Positions 9,607 through 18,280 of a DNA stretch of 38,523 bases are shown here, in pieces. Origin of the DNA: Candidatus Poribacteria bacterium. Its GTDB lineage: Bacteria; Poribacteria; WGA-4E; WGA-3G. The position numbers and the translations under genes are program-made. Every line of letters begins with the position of its first letter. Position 1 is the stretch's first letter. Where the stretch lies: assembly GCA_022822085.1 (NCBI GenBank), contig JAJECK010000080.1, forward strand, positions 1-38,523. The letters run 5' to 3'. The notes under the pieces were generated by a model, which was given only the letters and a program-made list of their open reading frames with translations, was not told the origin of the DNA and ran no database searches.

Positions 9607-11772
9607 TTGATATACAGGGAACAAACAAATGGGTCAGATTTATCAACTTGGAATCTTCCTGAAGGGGCGACTGTCCGATTAGGTAATGGTTGGATAAGCG
9701 GTGGCATGACATTCTCGCCTGATGGAAAATCCCTTGTCGTTGCGTCAACTATCGGCTGCTGGTGGTATGATATAAATACCATGAAACTCAGCAAAACGTG
9801 GGATACTGAACAAAGCATTCTCTGTGACATCACCTTTTCACAAGATGGCAAGTGGCTTGCTACCGGAAGCTGGAATGGAACTGTTAAGATTTGGGATACA
9901 CAAAACCTTGAATGTGCTGACAGCATAGATTTACTTAACAGTACTAATGCAATGAGGGCACATCCCCGAAATCTCCTGTTTTCACAAGATGGGAAATACA
10001 TAACGTGTTCCCAATCAATTTCACGCGATTTTGGTGGTGGTTTGCATTTTAGGATTTACGATTGGCAGACAAATATTGATACACCTATTAAAAGCCTTTC
10101 TCTTCAACCGGAACAAGGAAAGAAACATATCGTTCCTGTAGCTCTTTCGCCAGATGGAAGTCTCATCGCATATACCCCTGAAGCAAATATTACATCAGTA
10201 GTGCATATAGAGACAGGGGAACTGATTGCTAAACTACGAGATAACCATACTGACACATCAACAATTGGCTGTTATCAATTGGTATTCTCACCATGCGGAA
10301 AATATCTTGCAGCTACAAATCGAGGTAATAAAATCCTTATATGGGATGTTAACAACGGTACTCTAAAAATGGCACCAACTGTCCATAGCGACAATCGAAA
10401 TTTAGAAACAAGTGTTCCTGTCTATATAGCCGATGGAAACTTACAGGCTGCTGGGTTCTCTCGCAGGGAGGTGGTCATCTGGGATGCCAAGCAACAAAAC
10501 ACAGTAGACACCTTTGAATCTCCGCACCCCATATTTGGGTCTTTTTCAGCAGATGGAACACGATTCGTTGCAACTAATAGATGTGGGGAACTGCAGGTGT
10601 GGACTCAAGGCAATCCCCCTACAGTTCAATCACTTCCCACACATATATCAAGAGGTGTAGTTTCTGTAAAGTTTCTCAAAAACAGCCGCAAACTACTCAG
10701 TGCTAATGATGTTTCTGGATATAGGATATGGAACGTTACGAACGGACAAGTGCAACAGAAAATCCATCTTGCACATCCAGAATCACCTGGTAAAATATCT
10801 GTATCCAAAAGTAAGAAACTTCTTGCTGTCTTAGAAGAAAGTCGTGTTGTTAGAGTTTGGGATTTAGATGCAGATATACTGTTTGCAGAACTCAATGAAG
10901 AATATAAAGGAGTGACACGGATGACATTCTCTCCGTGTGAAGAATATCTTGTCACTACCAATATTCGAAAAATCATCAATATCTGGCATCTTGAATGCAG
11001 CAAACGAATTGCTGAATTAACGCAAAATCCATCAAGAATCGTTAGAATGGGTTTTTCGCCAGACGGTGAACATTTTGTTAGTTTCTATGGTGATAGCTTC
11101 ACAATATGGGATGCAAAGCAGTGGAAAAAACGACACCACATTCAAAATCCAATTGCGCAAAGCGATATGCAAATCTCTAAACGTTGGCAATTATTGTTAC
11201 CTTCAAACAAGAAACAAATGATCATAGTGCCTCGTGTCGGTCCAATTCTCGTATGGGATTTAGGAAGCGGTGAACAGGTCGGTTCACTTGATGTATCAAT
11301 ATGCTCAGATACATCATTGTATAAAGGTCCAATACGAGAAATTCAACGTTTTCACGAACAACCAGATTCCGATTACCAGGGATTATGGGGTAATCTACGG
11401 TTATCTTCCTGTGGCACGCGCATTGCAGGCATCATCAGAAGGACAGAGAAAAATGAAATTCGTATGTGGGATTCAACTACCTTAGAAACCTGTATGGTAA
11501 TAATTCCGCCTACAGGATGTCAGAGACCACAGTCATTTAAGTTTTCACCTTGTGGCAAATACCTTGCTGTAGGTGCACAATGGCAAACGGGACAAGAATT
11601 GATGCCAATCTGCCTGTTAAAAGTTAATACTGGAGAATGCATCCACACCTTCAAAGGACATCAAACAGATGTATGGGCACTTGCCTTCTCACCAGATGGT
11701 GAAGTCCTTGCAACTGGCAGCTACGATGGCACTATTCTCCTTTGGGACATGAAACCGTTTATAGGCATTTAA
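9607..11772 (+). CDS. WD-4: 15-blade WD40 repeat protein (L type)
   Basis: A 721-aa L member that starts at TTG, six bases after AAGGAG (9595-9600); no in-frame ATG lies close by. The N-terminus is short and lacks the MENR start (IYREQTNGSDLSTWNLPEGA). It has fifteen repeats. Specific features shared with WD-8 are GWISGGMTFSPDG, STIGCWWYD, KGVTRMTFSP, TNIRK, FVSFYGDSFTIWD and GCQRPQSFKFSPCGKYLA. WD-4 and WD-8 are clearly recent copies of one another although three genes lie between them. SLYKG is at about 570-574, followed by PIREIQRFHEQPD. The last blade is TILLWDMKPFIGI. A spacer of only 35 bases leads to WD-5. Confidence 0.93.
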   Translation: MIYREQTNGSDLSTWNLPEGATVRLGNGWISGGMTFSPDGKSLVVASTIGCWWYDINTMKLSKTWDTEQSILCDITFSQDGKWLATGSWNGTVKIWDTQNLECADSIDLLNSTNAMRAHPRNLLFSQDGKYITCSQSISRDFGGGLHFRIYDWQTNIDTPIKSLSLQPEQGKKHIVPVALSPDGSLIAYTPEANITSVVHIETGELIAKLRDNHTDTSTIGCYQLVFSPCGKYLAATNRGNKILIWDVNNGTLKMAPTVHSDNRNLETSVPVYIADGNLQAAGFSRREVVIWDAKQQNTVDTFESPHPIFGSFSADGTRFVATNRCGELQVWTQGNPPTVQSLPTHISRGVVSVKFLKNSRKLLSANDVSGYRIWNVTNGQVQQKIHLAHPESPGKISVSKSKKLLAVLEESRVVRVWDLDADILFAELNEEYKGVTRMTFSPCEEYLVTTNIRKIINIWHLECSKRIAELTQNPSRIVRMGFSPDGEHFVSFYGDSFTIWDAKQWKKRHHIQNPIAQSDMQISKRWQLLLPSNKKQMIIVPRVGPILVWDLGSGEQVGSLDVSICSDTSLYKGPIREIQRFHEQPDSDYQGLWGNLRLSSCGTRIAGIIRRTEKNEIRMWDSTTLETCMVIIPPTGCQRPQSFKFSPCGKYLAVGAQWQTGQELMPICLLKVNTGECIHTFKGHQTDVWALAFSPDGEVLATGSYDGTILLWDMKPFIGI

Positions 11773-11807
11773 GACATTTCACGCTACAATAAAATCGGAG
11801 GCTTTTT

Positions 11808-13844
11808 ATGGAAAATAGACGATCACAGACAACTATACAATCTACGCAAACAAACAGCGACATGACAACCTGGAAACTCCCCGAAGGAGCAATTGCCCGA
11901 TTGGGGCGAGGTCATCTGTGGGATCTGTCATTTTCACCCGATGGGGAGTATCTTGCTGTCACAACGGACCTCGGATGTTGGTTGTATGACTTACCTACAC
12001 TTACTCCCCTTGCATTGTTCGAGACAGAGCGGGGTATGCTTGAGAGGATCACCTTTTCGCGCGATGCACAGTGGATTGCTACCGGCAATGCGGATGGCAT
12101 CGTTAAAGTATGGGACACACAAACCCTGCAGTGCATCACTAAGATAAACTACCGCGGGAATATGGGTAATGACGGTGTTAGAATGCTCCACTTTTCGGGG
12201 GATGGACAATATCTTGCAGTATCCGGCTACGGACGAAGTGCCGTCTACACTTGGCGCACGGATGCTAATGAACCCCTACTGCGGTTTCCGATTGATGCAG
12301 AAGATGCGAAAGGGCATAACTTTCCTATCTGTTTTTCACCTATTGGGAATCTACTCGCGTATGTGTCTTCTGTCTCACCCCAGACCACAGTAACGATTTC
12401 AGATATAGACACTGGTGAACACATCACAGACTTTAGTTATCCCGCCCCTTTGGGATTTCAAGGTCTTGTATTTTCCCCGTGTGGTCAATACCTTGCATCG
12501 GCGCACAGGAATGGCGATGTGCAGGTGTGTAATGTTCACAACGCCACCTCAGAAATAGTACACTCCGCATGCAGCACTACTTATATGAAACTTGCTTATA
12601 CACCTGATGGAACATTGCGTGTGGCTGAAGTCCATGAGGGAAAGGTTGTGATGTGGGATACGGCGCAGCGCGAGAAGGTAGGCACTTTGGAATTTCGTAC
12701 ACGCAGGGCAATATGTCGCTTTTCAGGCGATGGGAAACAGTTCGCAATCGCAAACTTTCGCGAATTCCGAGTATGGACAGCAGAAGAACCGATTAGAGTC
12801 TTGCCGATGCCTGATGCACATCCACAATTCGTCAGCTGGTTACGTTTTTCTCAACAAGGAGAGACTCTGATTAGTGGGCACGGATCTGACACTCTGTTCT
12901 GGTCTGTTCAAAAACGTCAGGCACAACGAATCTTCTGTCCCGATACAGAGGGGTACTCTTTTAGTTTTAGCATCTTGTCCCCTTGTGAAGAATTCCTTGC
13001 TGCTTATGTTTATAGTCGCCGTGATAGCATTGAGATTGCTATCGCAGTCTGGCATATTACATCTGGCACACTAATTGCCAAACTGACTGGACATGAGAAA
13101 CGTATTCAACAGATGGCTTACTCACCGACAGGAGATTGTTTTGTCAGCGCATCTGTGCCCAATGTGCTCTATGTATGGGACACGCAGCGTTGGGAAAAGC
13201 GGCACGAACTCATAGGGCACACTGATGAGATTACAAATGTGGTATTCCATCCTGATGGTAGGCAGCTCGTCACCACATCCCATGACAGAACCGCGCGGGT
13301 ATGGAATGTTGAGAATGGTGAACAGGTGGGCTCACTCCCTTTAGAACCGATATTAGAAGATATATCCCTATATAAAGGTAGCATCCAAGAAAGTCAACAA
13401 TTCATTAAATGGAAACAGAAGTTGAGTACCCAGCAGCCAGCTTTTTGCCCTCGAAGTATAAAGATTTCTCCGTGTGGTACCCTCATCGCTGGCAAGTTGT
13501 CACGGAGAGGGAAAGGAATACCTCAGGAGATTAGACTGTGGGATGCAGCATCATTAGAAACACGAATGGCGATACTACTACCCGCAGATGCTTCTCGGAC
13601 CTATCAGCTTGCTTTTTCCCATTGTGGACGGTATCTCGCTTCTGGTACTTGGTGGAAAAAAGGTTTAGAGCAGATGTCCATCCATTTATGGGAGGTCGCA
13701 ACAGGGAAAAACGTCCATACCTTCTGGGGACATCCCACAGACATACAAGATCTTGCATTTTCACCGGATGGCGACCTTCTTGCAAGCGGCAGTTTTGACG
13801 GTACCATTTTGCTATGGGATGTGAAATCTATTGTCGGTTCTTAA
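11808..13844 (+). CDS. WD-5: 14-blade WD40 repeat protein (S type)
   Basis: A 678-aa protein starting at ATG after TCGGAGG. The N-terminus RRSQTTIQSTQTNSDMTTW is of the second type, shared with WD-7, WD-10 and WD-11, all of which also follow a 34-35-base spacer of near-identical sequence. LPEGAIARLGRGH is followed by fourteen repeats. Blade 1 (LWDLSFSPDGEYLAVTT) and blade 14 (LAFSPDGDLLASGSFDGTIL) are the most regular. SLYKG lies at about 520-524, then SIQESQQFIKWKQK. Blade 13 reads FSHCGRYLASG where most copies have FSPCG. It has no other domain and is likely cytoplasmic. It ends VKSIVGS, like WD-8, and both are followed by a similar spacer of 131-135 bases. Confidence 0.93.
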   Translation: MENRRSQTTIQSTQTNSDMTTWKLPEGAIARLGRGHLWDLSFSPDGEYLAVTTDLGCWLYDLPTLTPLALFETERGMLERITFSRDAQWIATGNADGIVKVWDTQTLQCITKINYRGNMGNDGVRMLHFSGDGQYLAVSGYGRSAVYTWRTDANEPLLRFPIDAEDAKGHNFPICFSPIGNLLAYVSSVSPQTTVTISDIDTGEHITDFSYPAPLGFQGLVFSPCGQYLASAHRNGDVQVCNVHNATSEIVHSACSTTYMKLAYTPDGTLRVAEVHEGKVVMWDTAQREKVGTLEFRTRRAICRFSGDGKQFAIANFREFRVWTAEEPIRVLPMPDAHPQFVSWLRFSQQGETLISGHGSDTLFWSVQKRQAQRIFCPDTEGYSFSFSILSPCEEFLAAYVYSRRDSIEIAIAVWHITSGTLIAKLTGHEKRIQQMAYSPTGDCFVSASVPNVLYVWDTQRWEKRHELIGHTDEITNVVFHPDGRQLVTTSHDRTARVWNVENGEQVGSLPLEPILEDISLYKGSIQESQQFIKWKQKLSTQQPAFCPRSIKISPCGTLIAGKLSRRGKGIPQEIRLWDAASLETRMAILLPADASRTYQLAFSHCGRYLASGTWWKKGLEQMSIHLWEVATGKNVHTFWGHPTDIQDLAFSPDGDLLASGSFDGTILLWDVKSIVGS

Positions 13845-13979
13845 AGCATTAACCCCAATTCATCAATAGTATTATCATTCTTCTGCGAGTCACACACCTC
13901 TTACAAACAATTTTACATTAATTAGCATCGCAGAAAACTTCTACTATGTTTGAACATTAGCAATAAAAGGAGATAGTTT

Positions 13980-16154
13980 ATGGAAGATACAAAATCTTCA
14001 ACCTCAGCATTGGAATCACCTGATTATACGGATATCACAACTTGGTCTCTCCCTGCGGGTGCGAGTGCCCGTTTAGGACGCGGTCGTATCCGTGGTGGTC
14101 TCACGTTTTCACCTGATGGTGATTCTATTCTTGTAGCGACAGACATTGGATGTTGGTGGTATGACCTTGATACGCTGACACCTCGTGCCTTGTGGGAAAC
14201 CGAACGGGGGATGGTTTCTGCCATCTCCGTTTCCCATGATGGGCAGTGGATTGCTACCGGAAACATGGACGGCATTCTGAAAGTATGGGATATACAAACC
14301 TTGCAGTACATTGCAAAAATAGAAACGAACCGACTTGTTTCACGTATTAGATTTTCTCCGAGTGGAAAGCACATAGCAGTTGCTACAGTATCTGGTGGCA
14401 CTCAAATTACAGTTTACACTTTTTCTCCTCATCTTAGAACGCTGGTTGAAAACTTTACTTTAACACCAGCAGAAGCACGTTTAAACGATACAACCGCAAT
14501 GGCATTTTCACCTAATGGTTCTCTATTTGCATGCACTTCTGGCATCAATATGACAACTGTGAGACAGGTTGAGTCGGGTGAGATTGTCGCTGAACTTCCT
14601 GACACGTATACTGAAGAACCCGTGGGATGTGCAAAAGTGGTTTTTTCCCCTTGTGGGGAATTCCTTGCTGGATGTAGTAAGAAGGACAAGGTTCATGTCT
14701 GGGATATCCAAAGCGGTAACTTCGCAATGGAACCGACAACTTATTATCAGAGCACTCGGGTGCTGCTGACGTATCTATCTGATGGCACCCTACGTGTTGC
14801 TGCGCGTCATCCAAAAGAGATAGTCATCTGGAATGCAAAGCTACAGAAGAAGGTGGACTCCATTGCATATTCGGGAGGGACCTTAGCGTGCTTTTCAGGT
14901 GATGGTAGAAAGTTGGCAACTATGAGTAGATACGATGATATTCAGGTGTGGCATGAAGATTCTCCATCAAAAGTCGTATCTATTTCTGAGCATCTACATC
15001 CGGACCCTGTCCAAAGGTTTCCCAGCACACTGGTTTTTTCTAAGGACAGTCAGACACTTTTCTGTGGATACTGGAAACACATAGGATTCCTTGCTTGGGA
15101 TGTCTCGGATAGGCAGATAACACGGACATTTCCACCAAAATCAGATAAATATGCACCACACCCGGATATGACTTTCACGATGTCGCGTGATGCGGAACTG
15201 ATAGCTACTGCGAACGGAAAGGACAGTCCCATTAGTGTTTGGAATGTAACGTCAAACACACAAGTCGCAGAGTTTCTTGAGTCTTCATGGCAAGTGTGCT
15301 GGCTTGCGTTTTCTCCAACATTGGAATATCTTGTGAGTAGCATGAAGAGGAACCCAGCCAAGGTTTGGAATGTAGCATCTAACACACAAGTCTCAGAACT
15401 CACAGAGAAGAATAATCTAATGGCAAAAAGGCATAAGTTGATAGCATTTTCCCCAACAGGCGAATATATACTCGGTATTGGTAAAGAAAGTGTTGGCGTG
15501 TGGGATACATCAAATTGGGAACATCTCTATGAATCTAACCTTAAAGAGTTTAAACGGTCTGGAAGCGTGTTTAAGTTTGGAACACCGTTGAGGTTTCATC
15601 CGAACGGCAAGCACTTCATCACTGCTGGATACGAAGAGGATGCCTATGTCTGGGACCTCAAAAGTGGTGAACAAGTGGGTACACTTCCCACAGAAATATG
15701 TTTAGATACAAGCCTTTATAGAGGTAAACGTGAAAACATCCAACGTGTCTATGACCAACAGGAAACTGCCTTTCGGCGAGTCCGTGGGCTTGAGACATCC
15801 CCTTGCGGCACCTGGATTGCTGGAGCAATGTTTGGTGAGATTAGAATATGGGATGCCGCTACCCTCCAAATCCAAATGGTGATAATGCTCCCGCTGGGCT
15901 GTCAGAAATCTTACATACTGGCATTTTCTCCTTGCAGCAAGTATCTGGTTACAGGTGCGTGGTGGCAACAGGGACAAACCAAAATGTCTATCCGGTTATG
16001 GGATATTACTACAGGCGAAAATATACATATCTTCTGGGCACATCCTACTGATGTTGATTGGCTTGCTTTTTCACCGGATGGAAAATATCTCGCAAGTGGC
16101 AGTTACGATGGCACTATTCTGCTTTGGGATGTGACACCGTTTATAGGCGCGTAA
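13980..16154 (+). CDS. WD-6: 15-blade WD40 repeat protein (L type)
   Basis: A 724-aa L member and the only one of the four L genes with an ATG start (after AAAAGGAGAT). Its N-terminus diverges (EDTKSSTSALESPDYTDITTW), and the signature is LPAGASARLGRGR where most have LPEGA. It has fifteen repeats; blades 10 and 11 (VWNVASNTQVSELTE and VGVWDTSNWEH) form the L-specific pair. Blade 4 keeps a degraded L hallmark (GINMTTV). SLYRG occurs at about 578-582, followed by KRENIQRVYDQQETAF. Blade 14 reads FSPCSKYLVTGAWW. It ends VTPFIGA, and a 34-base spacer leads to WD-7. Confidence 0.93.
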   Translation: MEDTKSSTSALESPDYTDITTWSLPAGASARLGRGRIRGGLTFSPDGDSILVATDIGCWWYDLDTLTPRALWETERGMVSAISVSHDGQWIATGNMDGILKVWDIQTLQYIAKIETNRLVSRIRFSPSGKHIAVATVSGGTQITVYTFSPHLRTLVENFTLTPAEARLNDTTAMAFSPNGSLFACTSGINMTTVRQVESGEIVAELPDTYTEEPVGCAKVVFSPCGEFLAGCSKKDKVHVWDIQSGNFAMEPTTYYQSTRVLLTYLSDGTLRVAARHPKEIVIWNAKLQKKVDSIAYSGGTLACFSGDGRKLATMSRYDDIQVWHEDSPSKVVSISEHLHPDPVQRFPSTLVFSKDSQTLFCGYWKHIGFLAWDVSDRQITRTFPPKSDKYAPHPDMTFTMSRDAELIATANGKDSPISVWNVTSNTQVAEFLESSWQVCWLAFSPTLEYLVSSMKRNPAKVWNVASNTQVSELTEKNNLMAKRHKLIAFSPTGEYILGIGKESVGVWDTSNWEHLYESNLKEFKRSGSVFKFGTPLRFHPNGKHFITAGYEEDAYVWDLKSGEQVGTLPTEICLDTSLYRGKRENIQRVYDQQETAFRRVRGLETSPCGTWIAGAMFGEIRIWDAATLQIQMVIMLPLGCQKSYILAFSPCSKYLVTGAWWQQGQTKMSIRLWDITTGENIHIFWAHPTDVDWLAFSPDGKYLASGSYDGTILLWDVTPFIGA

Positions 16155-16188
16155 GACATCTCACGCCACAATAAAATTGGAGGTTTTT

Positions 16189-18177
16189 ATGGAAAACAGA
16201 CGATCACAGACAAACAGCGATTTAACAACATGGGCACTGCCCGAAGGAGCAGTCGGTAGATTAGGACGCGGAATTATAAACGACATAACGGTTGCTCCGA
16301 ACAAGAAATCTCTTGCTGTGGCGACTCGTGTCGGCGTATGGATGTATGAACTCGGTACTATACATCCGGCGACACTATTGGAAACCAAACGAGGCATAAT
16401 AAATAATGTTACTCTTTCACATGATTGTAAATGGGTTGCCACCAGTAATACCGATAACATCATTACGGTGACAGAGACAGATACGCAGAAATGTGTCGCA
16501 AAAATACAAGGATGGCACGGCGGCACCTCTCAACTTGCCTTCTCACCGGATAGTCGATACATCGCAGCATCTGGCTACGGATACGGTGACGTTTATGTCT
16601 GGTGCACAAAAACCGGTACACACGTCGCAAGTTTCAAGATGGAACGTAAACCTAAGGAAGATGAAAAGCTCCCTGTACGCTACCCCCTCTGCTTCTCACC
16701 GGATGGACAGCTGCTCGCTTATGCCTCTGGCAGATTCACCCTTACTGTCCGAAACGTAGAGACAAAAGAACGTATCGCGTCCATGCCTACAACTTCACAT
16801 TTGTCCTGCTACGGCTATGTATATGGTCTTTCATTTTCACCCTGTAAACAGTATCTTGCTGCAAGCATTCATGATCTATCTACACATGAAAACGTTGAAG
16901 TGCAAGCGTGGAATATTGATAAAGAGACCTTGGAGACAACTTACACAGACTACGGCGGAACTCGGGTGATTCCCGCTTATTCCTCCGAGGGGACATTGCG
17001 GGTGGCAGATATCTATAAAGACAGGGTAGTCATGTGGAATGTATCTCACGAAGAAAAACTTGACATCATTAAATATCAAGCCTCTCCCGAGGCAGTTTGT
17101 TTTTCTACTAATGCACAACAATTGGCAATTATCACTTCACGAGAAATAGTTGTGTGGTGCGCCGACAACACTGCTACAGTAACGCCAATCCCAGAACCTT
17201 CCAGTGTTCCTGATTCTCTGTTTTTTTCGCAATCAGGGAAGGTGTTGGTAAGTAAGTATTGGGGTGAAGGCAGAGGCAGAATCGTATTCTGGGATGTTTT
17301 ACAAAGACAGATGACACCTCCCCCGATCCCACCAAGAAGCAGTGGTAAAAAGTGTGCTTTGTCTCCCTGCGGTGAATTATTGGGAATCATTGGAGAAGGC
17401 GGTCAAACGCTTGAAGTCTGGAACATTACGTCCGGAACCAAGATAGCAGAACTCACCGGACACCAAAGTCTTATCACCACTATGGTATTTTCACCGTCGG
17501 GTGAACACCTTGTCAGTGGAGATGTAGATAGAAAACTTACTGTATGGCATGTTCAACGTTGGGAAAAGCAGCATTCACTCATAGCGAATGGACGTGGAAA
17601 TGCGATTATGTCAGCATCTTTTCACCCCAGCGGAAAACAATTCGTTACATCTGTTAGGAATGGTCCTGTGGATCTTTGGGACATTGAGAGTGGTGAATAT
17701 CTCGGATCACCTGCCGTAGATTTCACATTAGCAGATGCTTCTCTATATAAAGGGGATGTGAGGGAAATCCAACGGCGTTATAAACAAAAGTCAAAGATGC
17801 GATGGCTTTATTCAGTCAAATTTTCACCTTGCGGCACCCTTATCGCTGGTGGGTTGTGGGGTGAGACTCGTTTATGGGATGCAACAACTTTAGAGCCTTG
17901 CATGGGAATGATTCTGCCTGAGAGTTGCTACCGTGTTGGTGTCGTGGCATTTTCTCCGTGTGGGCAATATCTCGCCTCCGGTTCTTGGTGGAACAAAACA
18001 GACAAAGTCTCAATCCGTTTATGGGAGGTTGCCACTGGGGAAAACATCCATATCTTCTGGGGACATACCTCAGATGTGCAAAGTCTCGCCTTTTCAAAGG
18101 ATGGCGAACTCTTAGCAAGTAGCAGTTATGATGGCACCATTCTTCTTTGGGACATGAAACCTTTTATCAACTGTTAA
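16189..18177 (+). CDS. WD-7: 14-blade WD40 repeat protein (S type)
   Basis: A 662-aa protein. The frame extends to a TTG at 16177, but ATG 16189 fits the ATTGGAGG ribosome site and the paralog N-termini (ENRRSQTNSDLTTW). That N-terminus is nine residues shorter than WD-5's owing to loss of TTIQSTQ-type sequence. The signature is LPEGAVGRLGRG. It has fourteen repeats; blade 1 begins with an unusual INDITVAPNKKSLAVAT, and blade 2 ends in ITVTETDT in place of the usual KVWDTQ. SLYKG is at about 518-522, followed by DVREIQRRYKQKSK. It has no catalytic or membrane feature. It ends MKPFINC, like WD-2, and a 103-base spacer similar to the WD-1/WD-2 spacer follows. Confidence 0.93.
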   Translation: MENRRSQTNSDLTTWALPEGAVGRLGRGIINDITVAPNKKSLAVATRVGVWMYELGTIHPATLLETKRGIINNVTLSHDCKWVATSNTDNIITVTETDTQKCVAKIQGWHGGTSQLAFSPDSRYIAASGYGYGDVYVWCTKTGTHVASFKMERKPKEDEKLPVRYPLCFSPDGQLLAYASGRFTLTVRNVETKERIASMPTTSHLSCYGYVYGLSFSPCKQYLAASIHDLSTHENVEVQAWNIDKETLETTYTDYGGTRVIPAYSSEGTLRVADIYKDRVVMWNVSHEEKLDIIKYQASPEAVCFSTNAQQLAIITSREIVVWCADNTATVTPIPEPSSVPDSLFFSQSGKVLVSKYWGEGRGRIVFWDVLQRQMTPPPIPPRSSGKKCALSPCGELLGIIGEGGQTLEVWNITSGTKIAELTGHQSLITTMVFSPSGEHLVSGDVDRKLTVWHVQRWEKQHSLIANGRGNAIMSASFHPSGKQFVTSVRNGPVDLWDIESGEYLGSPAVDFTLADASLYKGDVREIQRRYKQKSKMRWLYSVKFSPCGTLIAGGLWGETRLWDATTLEPCMGMILPESCYRVGVVAFSPCGQYLASGSWWNKTDKVSIRLWEVATGENIHIFWGHTSDVQSLAFSKDGELLASSSYDGTILLWDMKPFINC

Positions 18178-18280
18178 ACATTCCTCATCAATTCTCTTGG
18201 TTAATTTTGTATAATTAATACCTTGACGCGCGAGGTTATTGGATATCGAGCGTCTATTAACAGTAAAAGGAGACATCTTT